Below are positions 1-7,860 of a stretch of 11,044 nt of DNA, piece after piece. This DNA is from an uncultured Selenomonas sp. (lineage in GTDB: Bacteria > Bacillota > Negativicutes > Selenomonadales > Selenomonadaceae): positions 1 through 11,044 of the forward strand of contig CALJPB010000186.1 of assembly GCA_937981305.1 (NCBI GenBank), written 5' to 3'. Under the pieces are notes generated by a model. It was given only the letters and a program-made list of their open reading frames with translations. It did not search any database and had not been told where the DNA came from. The translations under genes and the position numbers were made by a program. Positions within the stretch are counted from its first letter, which is position 1. Each line of letters opens with the position of its first letter.

Positions 1-1611
1 CATGCGTGCGATCTCGCGCACGCGCTCATCGGCGGAGAGTGCTTCCACCTGCGTCACGGTGCTGTCCCCCTTCACGGATTTCGCGATGTAGAGATGTGCG
101 TCCGCCATACAGGCGATCTGCGGCAGATGGGTGATGCAGAGCACCTGCTTGTAGTGTGCGACGAAGGCAATGCGCTCGGCGACCATCTGCGCGGTGCGCC
201 CGCCGATGCCCGTGTCGATCTCGTCAAAGACCATGCTCGTCCCGCCCGTGTCGCGCGCGGCGACAATGGACTTGATAGCGAGAGCAATGCGCGAGAGTTC
301 GCCGCCCGAGGCAATCTTCTCGATGGGCTTTTCCGCCTCGCCCACATTTGCCGAGAAGAGCATGCTGAGGCTGTCCGCGCCGCGACTCGTGTATTTCTCC
401 TCGGGCGTGACGACGATGCGGAACCGCGCCTTCGGCATGCCCAGCCGCTGCAGTTCGCGCTCAATCTCGGCAGAGAGTGCCGTGCCGACTTCCTGCCGAC
501 GCGCGGTCAACGCTTTTGCCGTTTCCCCGAGGCGTTTACAAAGCGCGGCAATTTCTCTGTCAAGCTGTACCATATCGGTATCGTAGTTATCGATGCTCTC
601 GAGTTCGCTGCGGACAGAGGCAAGGCGTTCGAGTACGGCGGCAATGTTTCCGCCGTATTTCTTTTTAAGGCGGTCGATTACGTCCATGCGCGTCTGTATG
701 CGGTCAAGGCGCGCAGGATCGGCGTCGATCGTGTCCAGATAGTCACGCACCTCGTAGGATGCCTCCTGCAGGGAGATGTATGCCTCCTCGATCATATTCT
801 GCGCGTTCGCGAGAGCGTCGTCATAGCGCGCAACCTCATCGAGTGCATGGGTGACGCGGGCGAGTGCGGACAGAACGGCGAGCCCCTCCTCCCCATCCTC
901 GCTGAGCAGGTTCGCCGCCTCGGCAGCATTCTCGACCAGGCGCTCCGCATGGGAAAGACGGCGAATCTCGGTCTCGAGTTCTTCGTCCTCGCCCACCGTC
1001 AGCTCGGCCTCGGCAATCTCCTTCTCCTGCCAGCGCAGCAGCTCGAGACGCTCGCCGATATCCTCAATCTCCTCCGCACGCTCCTCTCTGAGGCGCGTCT
1101 TTTCCTTCCAGTCCGCATAGACCTGTGCATACGCCGAAAGACGCGTACACAGATCGCTGTCTCCGCCCTCAAGCAGATTGCGCTGTGCATCCTCACGCAG
1201 AAGGGCAAGATTCTCGTTCTGCCCGTGGATATCCACGAGATGCGGCGCGAGCTTTTTTAGAAAGGTCAGTGTGACATGACTGCCGTTGACGAGGATCGAG
1301 CCCTTGCCCGTCCGCGCAATCTTGCGTAAGATAATGAGTTCATCCTCGTATTCGATTTCCTGGTCCGCGAGCAGAGCACACAGCTCCGCATCGCTCTCCT
1401 CAAGCGAAAACACCGCCTCGACGCGCAGGGCATCCGCACCGCTGCGAATGGCATCGCTTGAGACGCGCTGACCAAGAATTGCCCCGAGTGCATCGATCAG
1501 GATGGATTTGCCCGCACCGGTCTCCCCCGTGAGGATGTTGAGTCCCGCGCCAAACTCAACGGCAACTTCCTCAAGCAGCGCAAAATTCCACACGCGAAGG
1601 CTTTGCAGCAT
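1..1611 (-). CDS. recN: DNA repair ATPase RecN, C-terminus cut by window edge
   Basis: RecN is an SMC-like ATPase that acts in the cytoplasm in recombinational repair of double-strand breaks. The 537 visible codons start at the ATG ending at 1611, preceded by a GGAGG ribosome site. Seen directly: Walker A GETGAGKS at residues 29-36, the HGQNEN motif near residue 120, a long charged coiled-coil middle, the ABC signature SGGELSR at 435-441, and Walker B VFDEIDTGIGG with D463 and E464. The RecN family is usually about 550-570 residues, so roughly 20-30 are missing beyond position 1. The gene lies 14 bp downstream of argR, the classic Firmicutes argR-recN pair, and is probably co-transcribed with it. 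Identity is secure. The frame stays open to the edge. Confidence 0.97.
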   Translation of the reverse strand, partial: MLQSLRVWNFALLEEVAVEFGAGLNILTGETGAGKSILIDALGAILGQRVSSDAIRSGADALRVEAVFSLEESDAELCALLADQEIEYEDELIILRKIARTGKGSILVNGSHVTLTFLKKLAPHLVDIHGQNENLALLREDAQRNLLEGGDSDLCTRLSAYAQVYADWKEKTRLREERAEEIEDIGERLELLRWQEKEIAEAELTVGEDEELETEIRRLSHAERLVENAAEAANLLSEDGEEGLAVLSALARVTHALDEVARYDDALANAQNMIEEAYISLQEASYEVRDYLDTIDADPARLDRIQTRMDVIDRLKKKYGGNIAAVLERLASVRSELESIDNYDTDMVQLDREIAALCKRLGETAKALTARRQEVGTALSAEIERELQRLGMPKARFRIVVTPEEKYTSRGADSLSMLFSANVGEAEKPIEKIASGGELSRIALAIKSIVAARDTGGTSMVFDEIDTGIGGRTAQMVAERIAFVAHYKQVLCITHLPQIACMADAHLYIAKSVKGDSTVTQVEALSADERVREIARM

Positions 1612-1625
1612 AGTGTTTCCTCCCC

Positions 1626-2078
1626 TCAGCGAATTAGTTCCTGAATGCGCACAACGATCTCCTCTGCCGCATCCTTCGGCTTAACGAGGACAAAGATGCT
1701 GTCGTCGCCCGCAACCGTACCGATAACCTCCTGCCAGTCCGAACTGTCAAGCGCAGACGCAACGGTCGCAGCAGCGCCGGGTATGGTTTTCACAAGAACG
1801 ATGTTCTCACTGAAGTCGCACAGGATCACATTGTCCTTGAAGAGCCGCTTCATCCGCCCCTCGGAGAACCGCACGCTCTCGTGCGGGGACACGGCATAGC
1901 GATAGCGTCCGTTTCCTGCGGGAACTTTGATGAGGAAAAGCTCCTTGATGTCCCGCGAGATGGTCGCCTGCGTGACGCGCATATGCCGCGCGCGCAGAGC
2001 CTCGGCAAGAGCCTCCTGCGTCTCGATGATCTCCTCACCGATGATCTTCTTGATGAGTTCGTGGCGCCGACTTTTCAT
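1626..2078 (-). CDS. argR: Arginine repressor ArgR/AhrC
   Basis: Arginine-responsive transcription factor of 150 residues, the normal family size; known members form hexamers that control arginine biosynthesis and catabolism. The N-terminal winged helix-turn-helix (about residues 1-70) carries TQATISRDIKEL, the family recognition-helix signature. The C-terminal half has GTVAGDDSIFVL, the region that forms the hexamer core and binds arginine. The chosen start reads MKSRRHEL and has an AGGAGA site just upstream. A longer in-frame Met nine codons earlier overlaps the end of nadK and lacks a ribosome site. The gene follows nadK by 11 bp and precedes recN by 14 bp. No ARG box could be pointed out because there is no intergenic space. 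Confidence 0.96.
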   Translation of the reverse strand: MKSRRHELIKKIIGEEIIETQEALAEALRARHMRVTQATISRDIKELFLIKVPAGNGRYRYAVSPHESVRFSEGRMKRLFKDNVILCDFSENIVLVKTIPGAAATVASALDSSDWQEVIGTVAGDDSIFVLVKPKDAAEEIVVRIQELIR

Positions 2079-2089
2079 TCCGCTCTCTC

Positions 2090-2944
2090 CTAGCAGTTTC
2101 TCCAAAGCTTTGTACGCAATGTCTGATAGTAGTCCTTGTCCTCAAATTTGATGATGCCCGCGCGTACATCCGAGCATTTGACCGTCACCGTGTCGTCCGC
2201 ATGAATCGGCGTCGTCTCCTGCCCGTCCAGTGTGACAATAATGCTCTGCCGCGTATCGACGAGATGGATGTGCACGACATCCTCCACGCGGATGATGAGC
2301 GGACGTATGTTCAGCGTATGCGCACAGATCGGTGTGAGGACAAGCCCCTTCACCATCGGATTCATGATAGGTCCGCCCGCCGAGAGCGCGTACGCCGTGG
2401 ATCCCGTCGGTGTGGCAACGATGAAGCCGTCCGCCTTGCACTCAACGAGCGGTGTCTCGTTGACCCGCAGGGCAAGGGAGATGATGCGCGCGGGGTCGCC
2501 CTTCATTACAACGATATCGTTGATGGCGTGCCCCAGAAAATGCTCCGCACCGTCCGGCTTCGTCACATACCCCGCGAGGAATCGCCGCCATTCGACGCGA
2601 TAATCCCCCGCACAGAGCTGCTTTAAGCGCGGCTCGAGCTCGTCCTGCTCGATGTCCGCCATAAAGCCAAGCGTTCCCATGTTGATGCCGCAGACCGGCA
2701 CGGGGTTCTCCGCATAGCGGCGGCAGATGCCGAGCAGCGTACCGTCCCCGCCGAGGCTGAGCGCAAAATCCGCCGACTGATGCTCGATGTCCTGTACGCC
2801 GCAGTCCTCCATGCCGAGCTCCGCTGCGCGTGCATACGGCAGTATGATCCGTGTCTCACGCGCATCGAAAAACGCACGAATCCGCACGAGAATATCGCGC
2901 GTCTCCGGCTTGATCAGATTCGGAAAAACCGCAACTGTCCTCAT
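2090..2944 (-). CDS. nadK: NAD(+)/NADH kinase
   Basis: Phosphorylates NAD to NADP with ATP or polyphosphate, the only route to NADP(H) in most bacteria. The 284-residue length fits the family. Seen: the diagnostic GGDGT motif at residues 65-69 with catalytic D67, the ND pair at 142-143 in the NE/D motif that contacts the adenosine, and the glycine-rich ATPTGSTAYALSAGGP stretch at 177-192. Beta-rich C-terminal repeats follow. The start reads MRTVAVFPN. Its ribosome site (GAGGTG) overlaps the tlyA stop region 15 bp upstream, so the two are probably translationally coupled. The tlyA-nadK-argR-recN order is common in Firmicutes other than Bacillus. Confidence 0.96.
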   Translation of the reverse strand: MRTVAVFPNLIKPETRDILVRIRAFFDARETRIILPYARAAELGMEDCGVQDIEHQSADFALSLGGDGTLLGICRRYAENPVPVCGINMGTLGFMADIEQDELEPRLKQLCAGDYRVEWRRFLAGYVTKPDGAEHFLGHAINDIVVMKGDPARIISLALRVNETPLVECKADGFIVATPTGSTAYALSAGGPIMNPMVKGLVLTPICAHTLNIRPLIIRVEDVVHIHLVDTRQSIIVTLDGQETTPIHADDTVTVKCSDVRAGIIKFEDKDYYQTLRTKLWRNC

Positions 2945-2959
2945 AGAAATATCAGCACC

Positions 2960-3769
2960 TCATCCATCCAGCGTCCGATGCGCCTCTGTCACAATCTCAT
3001 GCACAGATGCCGCATCGATCTGCCGTTCCCCTTCCCTCTGCACCTTGAGATACAGAAGGTATTCGATATTCCCCTTTGGGCCTTTGACTGGTGAGTATGT
3101 AAGTCCCATAGGAGAAAAATCCTGTTCCTCGGCCACACGGAGCACCTTGTGAATCACATCCTCGTGCACGGCAGGGTCGCGGACAACACCGTTCTTGCCC
3201 ACACGCTCCTTGCCCGCCTCGAACTGCGGCTTGATGAGTGCAATCACCTCTCCATTCGGCGAAAGGAGTTTTCGAACGACAGGCAGCACCTTGTCCAGCG
3301 AGATAAACGCCACATCAATGGAGACAAAATCCAGAGGTGTGCCCAGCATCTCAGGTGTCACATTGCGGATATTCGTGCGCTCCATATTGACGACGCGCAC
3401 ATCCGTGCGCAGCTTCCAGTCGAGCTGCCCATAGCCGACATCAATCGCAAACACCTTTGCCGCACCGTTCTGAAGCATACAGTCTGTAAAGCCGCCCGTC
3501 GACGCGCCGATATCCGCCGCTGCTTTTTCCGTAAGGACAGCACCGAAGACAGCCATGCCCTTTTCCAGTTTCAGTCCGCCACGGCTGACATAGGGAAGAT
3601 CCTCGCCCACAACACGCAGCACGGCATCCACGGATACCGTTGTGCCCGCCTTGTCAATCCGCTGCTCATCTGCGAGCACCTGTCCCGCCATGATGAGCCG
3701 CTTGGCACGCTCCCGACTGGGGGCAAATCCCTGCTCCACGAGCAGGACATCCAACCGCTCTTTCTTCAT
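2960..3769 (-). CDS. tlyA: TlyA-family 2'-O-methyltransferase (rRNA methylase, hemolysin-A-like)
   Basis: A 269-residue S4-FtsJ protein. Residues 1-60 form an S4 RNA-binding domain (RLDVLLVEQG, SRERAKRLI). Residues 61-250 form a Rossmann methyltransferase with the SAM motif DIGASTGGFTD at 86-96. A K-D-K-E type catalytic set is visible: K67 in SRGGLKLE, D152 in SIDVAF, K180 in LIKPQFE and E236 in GNIEYL. Characterised TlyA enzymes 2'-O-methylate cytidines in 23S rRNA and, in the longer class, also 16S rRNA; which class applies here cannot be settled by eye. The older 'hemolysin' name is misleading. The start lies 5 bp after the ispA stop with a weak AAGGG site very close to the ATG, suggesting coupled translation. 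Confidence 0.94.
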   Translation of the reverse strand: MKKERLDVLLVEQGFAPSRERAKRLIMAGQVLADEQRIDKAGTTVSVDAVLRVVGEDLPYVSRGGLKLEKGMAVFGAVLTEKAAADIGASTGGFTDCMLQNGAAKVFAIDVGYGQLDWKLRTDVRVVNMERTNIRNVTPEMLGTPLDFVSIDVAFISLDKVLPVVRKLLSPNGEVIALIKPQFEAGKERVGKNGVVRDPAVHEDVIHKVLRVAEEQDFSPMGLTYSPVKGPKGNIEYLLYLKVQREGERQIDAASVHEIVTEAHRTLDG

Positions 3770-3774
3770 ATCCC

Positions 3775-4650
3775 TTATTGCTTTCGATTCACGAGATACG
3801 CGACAAGCTCACGCAGAAAATCCGCCTCTGTACCAAAAATGGAGAGTGCCGTCTCTGCGTCCTCTGCCGTACGGCGTGCAAGCTCCTGCGCCTCCTCCAG
3901 AGAGGTCAGCGACACATAGGTCGACTTGTGATTCTTCTCGTCGCTGCCGACGGGCTTGCCAATCTCCTCCGAGGTTCCGATGACATCGAGGATATCGTCC
4001 GTGATCTGGAACGCCAGCCCGAAGTGATCGGCATACGATGTGAGCGCCGCGAGCTGCTGCTCCGTTGCGCCCGCAAGGATTGCACCGCTGCGCAGTGCCG
4101 CATGGAAGAGTGCGCCCGTCTTGCCCATGTGGACGCGGCGCAGCTCCTCCATCGAGATGCGTACTCCCTCCGCTCTGAGATCGAGCACCTGCCCGCCGAC
4201 CATACCCTCAGCACCCGCCGCACGGCTGATCTCGTCCACCACACGCAGCAGAGCCTCTGCGGGCACATCCTTCTGCCGCAGGATCACCGTGAAGGCAAGC
4301 GTGAGGAGTGCATCCCCCGCGAGGATTGCAACGGCGTCCCCGTATACCATATGATTGGTCAGCTTGCCGCGGCGGTAGTCATCATCGTCCATCGCAGGCA
4401 GATCGTCGTGGATGAGCGAATAGGTGTGGATCATCTCAAGTGCACACGCAACAGGCAGGAACTTCGTTCCATCCGCGCCAACGGCATCCGCTGCCGCCAT
4501 CAAAAGCACGGGGCGCAGACGCTTTCCGCCCGCCATGAGGCTGTACTCCATCGACTCCCGTAAAACGGGATCGAGTACAGGCGTCTGTGCCAGCTCATCT
4601 TTCAGTGCGCATTCGACAAGTTCCTGCCGTTTCTTCCAGAACTCCTTCAT
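3775..4650 (-). CDS. ispA: Farnesyl diphosphate synthase (short-chain polyprenyl synthase)
   Basis: Condenses DMAPP or GPP with IPP to make C15 farnesyl diphosphate, precursor of undecaprenyl carriers and quinone tails. The 291-residue length fits IspA. Seen: GGKRLRP at 41-47 (IPP binding), the first aspartate-rich motif DDLPAMD at 82-88 followed by RRG, GGQVLDL at 152-158, and the second aspartate-rich motif DDILD at 218-222 followed by KPVGSDEKN. An aromatic residue (Y77) sits five positions before the first Asp motif, which in this family favours a C15 product. A GGAGG site overlaps the xseB stop, only 1 bp upstream of the start. In Bacillus dxs follows; here tlyA follows after 5 bp. Confidence 0.95.
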   Translation of the reverse strand: MKEFWKKRQELVECALKDELAQTPVLDPVLRESMEYSLMAGGKRLRPVLLMAAADAVGADGTKFLPVACALEMIHTYSLIHDDLPAMDDDDYRRGKLTNHMVYGDAVAILAGDALLTLAFTVILRQKDVPAEALLRVVDEISRAAGAEGMVGGQVLDLRAEGVRISMEELRRVHMGKTGALFHAALRSGAILAGATEQQLAALTSYADHFGLAFQITDDILDVIGTSEEIGKPVGSDEKNHKSTYVSLTSLEEAQELARRTAEDAETALSIFGTEADFLRELVAYLVNRKQ

Positions 4651-4651
4651 C

Positions 4652-4888
4652 TCATCCTCCGATCTGCAGCTTTTCTTCCGAGATGCCTGCCGCTGTTTCC
4701 TTGACCAAAAGATCCATCGTCTCCTCGGCGCGTTTGAGCGAGGTCATGCAGACATCCGACAGCTTGATCCCCTCCGAATACTTCGCCATGAGATCGGCAA
4801 GGGACAGCTCTCCCGTCTCAATCTCCGCAACAATCTGCTCCAATGCGCCAAGTGCTTCCTCAAATGCCATCTCTTTTTTTCGCGCCAT
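4652..4888 (-). CDS. xseB: Exodeoxyribonuclease VII small subunit
   Basis: Small helical subunit of exonuclease VII, which binds XseA and is needed for the active complex that degrades single-stranded DNA to oligonucleotides. The product is 78 residues. The core FEEALGALEQIVAEIETGELSLADLM followed by YSEGIKL is characteristic of the family. The start chosen reads MARKKEMAFEE, with AAGGAG seven bases upstream. A Met 16 codons earlier lies deep inside xseA and has no ribosome site. The reading frame begins inside the last 29 bp of xseA and ends 1 bp before ispA, so all three are tightly coupled. Confidence 0.94.
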   Translation of the reverse strand: MARKKEMAFEEALGALEQIVAEIETGELSLADLMAKYSEGIKLSDVCMTSLKRAEETMDLLVKETAAGISEEKLQIGG

Positions 4889-6083
4889 GCTGTTTCTCCT
4901 TTGCCGCAACCACGGCAGATACTTTTCCATCCGCAAATGTGATGCTCAGATGATCGCCGGCCGCAAGATTCTTCGACCGTGTCACTGTCCGCCCATCCTT
5001 TTCGACCACGCTGAATCCACGATACAGAATCTGCACGGGATTCAGGAGTTCGAGACGCTTCAGCACAAGCTCAAGACGATGACGCGCGTTCGTGCGCCCG
5101 TCCTTTGCCGCGCGGTGAAGGCGGTCCACGGCACGGTCTGCGCGCTGCACCGAATCCGCAAGCAGGAGCTTCGGATTCCGATACCAGGGACGCTCCACAA
5201 GTGCTCTGATCCGCGCTTTATGCTGCTCCATCTGACGCGTGCGCCCTGCGTGAAGCCGTACAAGAAGCCCCGCAGCGTACTGGCGCAGCTCCGCCGCGTC
5301 CGGCACGGCGAACTCTGCCGCCTGTGACGGGGTCGCCGCACGGCGATCACTGACAAAGTCCGCAAGCGTCGTATCCGTCTCATGCCCGACAGCAGAGATC
5401 ACCGGAATCCGCGAGTCATAGATTGCCCGTACAACAGGTTCTTCATTGAACGCCCAGAGATCCTCCGCCGAGCCGCCGCCGCGCCCCACAATGAGGACAT
5501 CTACGGGATATTTCTCGTTGAAAAAGCGGATCGCCGCCGCAATCTGTCCCGCTGCCTCCGACCCCTGCACGAGCACGGGATGAAGAATCAGCTGTACCGC
5601 CGGCCAGCGACGCTTTGCCACCTTGTGAATATCGCGCAGAACCGCACCTGCAGACGAGGTAACAATCCCGATCCGACGCGGAAAGCGCGGCAGCGGCTGC
5701 TTATGCGCCTCATCAAACAGCCCCTCTGCGTACAGCTTATCCTTGAGCTGCTCAAAGGCAAGCGAAAGAGCTCCGACACCTTCCGGTGTCAGTGCGTTCA
5801 CATAGAGCTGATAAACGCCGTCGCGCTCATAAACGGACACACTGCCGCCCGCAATCACCTGCATTCCGTTCTCCGGCGTAAAGCGCAGATTTCGCGCATA
5901 GCCGTTGAACATAACGCATTTCATACTTGCTCCCGCATCCTTGAGCGTAAAGTAGCAATGTCCCGAAGGGTATCGTTTGAAATTGGAAACCTCACCGCGA
6001 ATCAGGAGATCCGAGAGAATTTCCTCCCCCTCGAACATGCTCTTGATGTATCGCGTCACATCTGTAACAGAGTGGACGGTCAT
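4860..6083 (-). CDS. xseA: Exodeoxyribonuclease VII large subunit
   Basis: Catalytic subunit of exonuclease VII, acting with XseB on single-stranded DNA in repair. The product is 407 residues from the ATG at 6083 (MTVHSVTDVTRYIK), preceded by AAGGA. Upstream in-frame Mets lie in the hairpin region and are rejected. Residues 1-100 form an OB fold (RGEVSNFKRYPSGHCYFTLKD). The catalytic domain has VTSSAGAVLRDI at 141-152, GRGGGSAEDLWAFNEE at 200-215, and the strongly conserved block from GHETDTTLADF at 233 to TPSQAAE at 257. A long coiled-coil helix region (about 265-365) and a C-terminal GFSVV segment follow. It overlaps xseB by 29 bp. Confidence 0.97.
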   Translation of the reverse strand: MTVHSVTDVTRYIKSMFEGEEILSDLLIRGEVSNFKRYPSGHCYFTLKDAGASMKCVMFNGYARNLRFTPENGMQVIAGGSVSVYERDGVYQLYVNALTPEGVGALSLAFEQLKDKLYAEGLFDEAHKQPLPRFPRRIGIVTSSAGAVLRDIHKVAKRRWPAVQLILHPVLVQGSEAAGQIAAAIRFFNEKYPVDVLIVGRGGGSAEDLWAFNEEPVVRAIYDSRIPVISAVGHETDTTLADFVSDRRAATPSQAAEFAVPDAAELRQYAAGLLVRLHAGRTRQMEQHKARIRALVERPWYRNPKLLLADSVQRADRAVDRLHRAAKDGRTNARHRLELVLKRLELLNPVQILYRGFSVVEKDGRTVTRSKNLAAGDHLSITFADGKVSAVVAAKEKQHGAKKRDGI

Positions 6084-6105
6084 ATAATTCCTTTCCACAA
6101 CGATA

Positions 6106-6152
6106 AAGAAAGAATCCATTGCACGAAACACTCGCGCAACGGATTCTTTCTT
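6106..6152 (-). terminator. Strong hairpin between nusB and xseA (possible terminator or attenuator)
   Basis: The arms 6106-6122 and 6136-6152 pair over 17 bp with a single G.T pair. The 13-base loop can close four more pairs, leaving a 5-base loop. Read on the minus strand, the 5' arm starts with an A-rich stretch and the 3' arm ends T-rich (GGATTCTTTCTTTAT), as in symmetric intrinsic terminators. The hairpin lies 13 bp after the nusB stop and about 13 bp before the xseA ribosome site. No promoter fits between it and xseA, so full termination would silence the downstream genes. Attenuation or mRNA processing is therefore equally possible. Confidence 0.5.
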
Positions 6153-6165
6153 GACGTGTCGTTCC

Positions 6166-6576
6166 TCAAAGAGATTTTTGCATTGCAGCAAGGATCCCGT
6201 TTACATAGCGGCGCGCATCGTCCGAGCCGTATTTTTTTGCAAGTTCGACCGCCTCATTGATGGCAATCGGCGGATCAATGCGTTCCTCCTGATAGCGCAT
6301 TTCGTAGTACGCCATACGAATCAGGTTGCGATCCACAGCCGCCATACGGTGGAGCTTCCACTCCTTCGCAAGTTGAGTGATCGCCGCATCAATCTCCACG
6401 AGATGCGAACGCGTTCCCTGCACCAGAGCATGTGCATAGGGCAAATCATTCTCTGTCAGCCCCTCAACCTCATCCATCGCAAGAGTACTTACATTTTCAG
6501 AAGATGCCTCATCCGCACCAAATTCAAGTTGAAACAGTGTCATAAGCGCGGCTTCCCGCGCGTGTCTCCGGCTCAT
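6166..6576 (-). CDS. nusB: Transcription antitermination factor NusB
   Basis: RNA-binding all-helical protein that, with NusE (S10), recognises boxA and supports rRNA antitermination. The 136-residue length is normal. Seen: the N-terminal MSRRHAREAALMTLFQLEF and the C-terminal PPIAINEAVELAKKYGSDDARRYVNGIL, both hallmarks of the family. The ATG overlaps the stop of the DUF2273 gene by 4 bp (ATGA), with GGAGGA just upstream, so translation is coupled. The nusB-xseA-xseB-ispA order matches the Firmicutes cluster except that folD is absent between nusB and xseA. Confidence 0.96.
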   Translation of the reverse strand: MSRRHAREAALMTLFQLEFGADEASSENVSTLAMDEVEGLTENDLPYAHALVQGTRSHLVEIDAAITQLAKEWKLHRMAAVDRNLIRMAYYEMRYQEERIDPPIAINEAVELAKKYGSDDARRYVNGILAAMQKSL

Positions 6577-6818
6577 GACATCCTCCGAAACAATCGGCTC
6601 AGTACAGACGTGTCAATCAACTCCGCCCAACTGCCGGCACGCTCTGCACGCATACCGATTCCCATGCCAATACCTGCACAGAGAAGTATGAACACGATTT
6701 GCCAAAAACCAAAGAGTAAAACACAGATCCCGAACAACAGTCCTATGAGCAGTCCCGCCGTGCGTCCACAATGGTTCTCCCATTGATCCTGCAGGAGAAG
6801 CCGTAGATTTTCTTTCAT
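6573..6818 (-). CDS. DUF2273 small membrane protein
   Basis: A predicted 81-residue protein. A hydrophilic N-terminus (MKENLRLLLQDQWENHCG) is followed by two close hydrophobic segments at about residues 18-37 and 39-56 (GLLIGLLFGICVLLFGFW, then IVFILLCAGIGMGIGM). A basic, amphipathic tail ends in RLFRRMS. The size, topology and position directly between amaP and nusB fit the DUF2273 family found with Asp23/Gls24 proteins in Firmicutes. Its molecular role is not established; it probably belongs to the membrane-anchored Asp23 complex. The start was chosen for the G-rich ribosome site six bases upstream. An earlier Met lies inside the end of amaP. Confidence 0.85.
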   Translation of the reverse strand: MKENLRLLLQDQWENHCGRTAGLLIGLLFGICVLLFGFWQIVFILLCAGIGMGIGMRAERAGSWAELIDTSVLSRLFRRMS

Positions 6819-6831
6819 GCTACGCCCCCCA

Positions 6832-7410
6832 TTATGACACAGTTCGTTTCGATGCCGTTCCACTGTTCGCGATCTCCGTTACGCGAAGTGTCACAGGGAC
6901 ATCCGAAACACCGAGTACATCATGAAGCTCCTGGCGCACATGCGCAGTCAGATCCTCCGACACTGCGTTCAGGCTCGTATGCTCCGCAAGCGTGAGCTTG
7001 AGCTCCACCTGCATCGGTGTCGCAGTCGTATCCTTTGCCGCATCCTGTACCGAGATCACCGCCGCCGCCGTACGCACTCCCTGCACGGAAAGTGCCACAC
7101 GCTCAATGATGCCGCGCACTGCAGGCAGCGCGACCTGTACAGCTCCCGCAGGTGTATCTACAACCATAAACTCGCCGCTGGTACGCGAAGACACCGACGT
7201 TCGAGCAAAGACGGCAAAGAACAGCTTGAGACTGACGAGAAAGATCACCCCGCATACTGCCAAAAGCTCCTGACGGGACAAAGCATAGCGCAACTCATTC
7301 AGCCATATGCTTTCCGGCACAATGTGCAAAGCCACGGCAAGAACAGCGATGGAAAGTACCATCACAACGAGCACATAGGGCAGGAGCAGCAGACGATTTA
7401 TAATTCCCAT
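6832..7410 (-). CDS. amaP: Alkaline shock response membrane anchor protein AmaP
   Basis: A 192-residue membrane protein. Two transmembrane helices (about residues 5-29 and 48-69) are joined by a short loop. A soluble C-terminal domain (about 75-192) resembles the Asp23/DUF322 fold (QVALPAVRGIIERVALSVQGVR, later LHDVLGVSDVPVTLRVTEI). In Staphylococcus AmaP anchors Asp23 at the membrane; that role is transferred here from family and position, between Asp23 and DUF2273. GAGGGG lies seven bases before the ATG. The gene is 21 bp after the Asp23 stop and 13 bp before DUF2273. Confidence 0.88.
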   Translation of the reverse strand: MGIINRLLLLPYVLVVMVLSIAVLAVALHIVPESIWLNELRYALSRQELLAVCGVIFLVSLKLFFAVFARTSVSSRTSGEFMVVDTPAGAVQVALPAVRGIIERVALSVQGVRTAAAVISVQDAAKDTTATPMQVELKLTLAEHTSLNAVSEDLTAHVRQELHDVLGVSDVPVTLRVTEIANSGTASKRTVS

Positions 7411-7431
7411 CGCTTAGCCCCTCACTCACAT

Positions 7432-7833
7432 TCAGCGTACACGCGCTTCCTCAACCTTCGGCTCCTCCTCGGGGAAATCGACGCCCTGCACATGGACGTT
7501 GACCTCGATCACGGAGAGCCCCGTCATCGTCTCGATTGCACGCTTGACATTCTCCTGCGCGGCGAGTGCGACCTCAGGGATACGGATGCCGTATTTCACG
7601 ATGATATAGAGATCGACGGCGGCTTCCTTCTCGCCCACCTCGACCTTGACACCCTTGGAGAAATTCTTGCGTCCAAGGATCTCTGCAATGCCGCCGGCAA
7701 TGCCGCCGCTCATGCCCGCAACGCCCTCGACCTCCGTCGTGGCAAGCCCTGCGATGATGCTGACGACCTCATCCGCAACGCGGATCGTGCCCAGCCCGTT
7801 TTCCTTCTTGACTGCGTTCTTCTCGTTGTCCAT
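7432..7833 (-). CDS. Asp23/Gls24 family envelope stress response protein
   Basis: An Asp23/Gls24 (DUF322) protein of 133 residues. Seen: the opening GTIRVADEVVSIIAGLA, a Gly-rich loop (GMSGGIAGGIAEILGRKN) and the repeat-like core with YIIVKYGIRIPEVA, then NVKRAIETMTGLSVIEVNVHV. Family members form abundant membrane-associated assemblies with AmaP and are linked to cell-wall or alkaline stress. Three in-frame Mets are close together. The GGAGG at 7842-7846 is well spaced (eight bases) only for the one at 7833, so that start is preferred; the Met at 7848 would overlap that ribosome site. The gene lies 27 bp after efp with no terminator seen. Confidence 0.93.
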   Translation of the reverse strand: MDNEKNAVKKENGLGTIRVADEVVSIIAGLATTEVEGVAGMSGGIAGGIAEILGRKNFSKGVKVEVGEKEAAVDLYIIVKYGIRIPEVALAAQENVKRAIETMTGLSVIEVNVHVQGVDFPEEEPKVEEARVR

Positions 7834-7860
7834 TTTCATATCCTCCATTCGAAAGGAATA

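Noticed and set aside
94..1260. A 388-codon plus-strand open frame at the left edge
   Set aside because: It lies opposite recN, whose ATPase motifs are intact, and its product has no recognisable domain.
6084..6191. A longer xseA beginning at 6191
   Set aside because: The extra 36 residues would overlap the nusB end and translate the hairpin. The start at 6083 has an AAGGA site and gives the normal XseA N-terminus.
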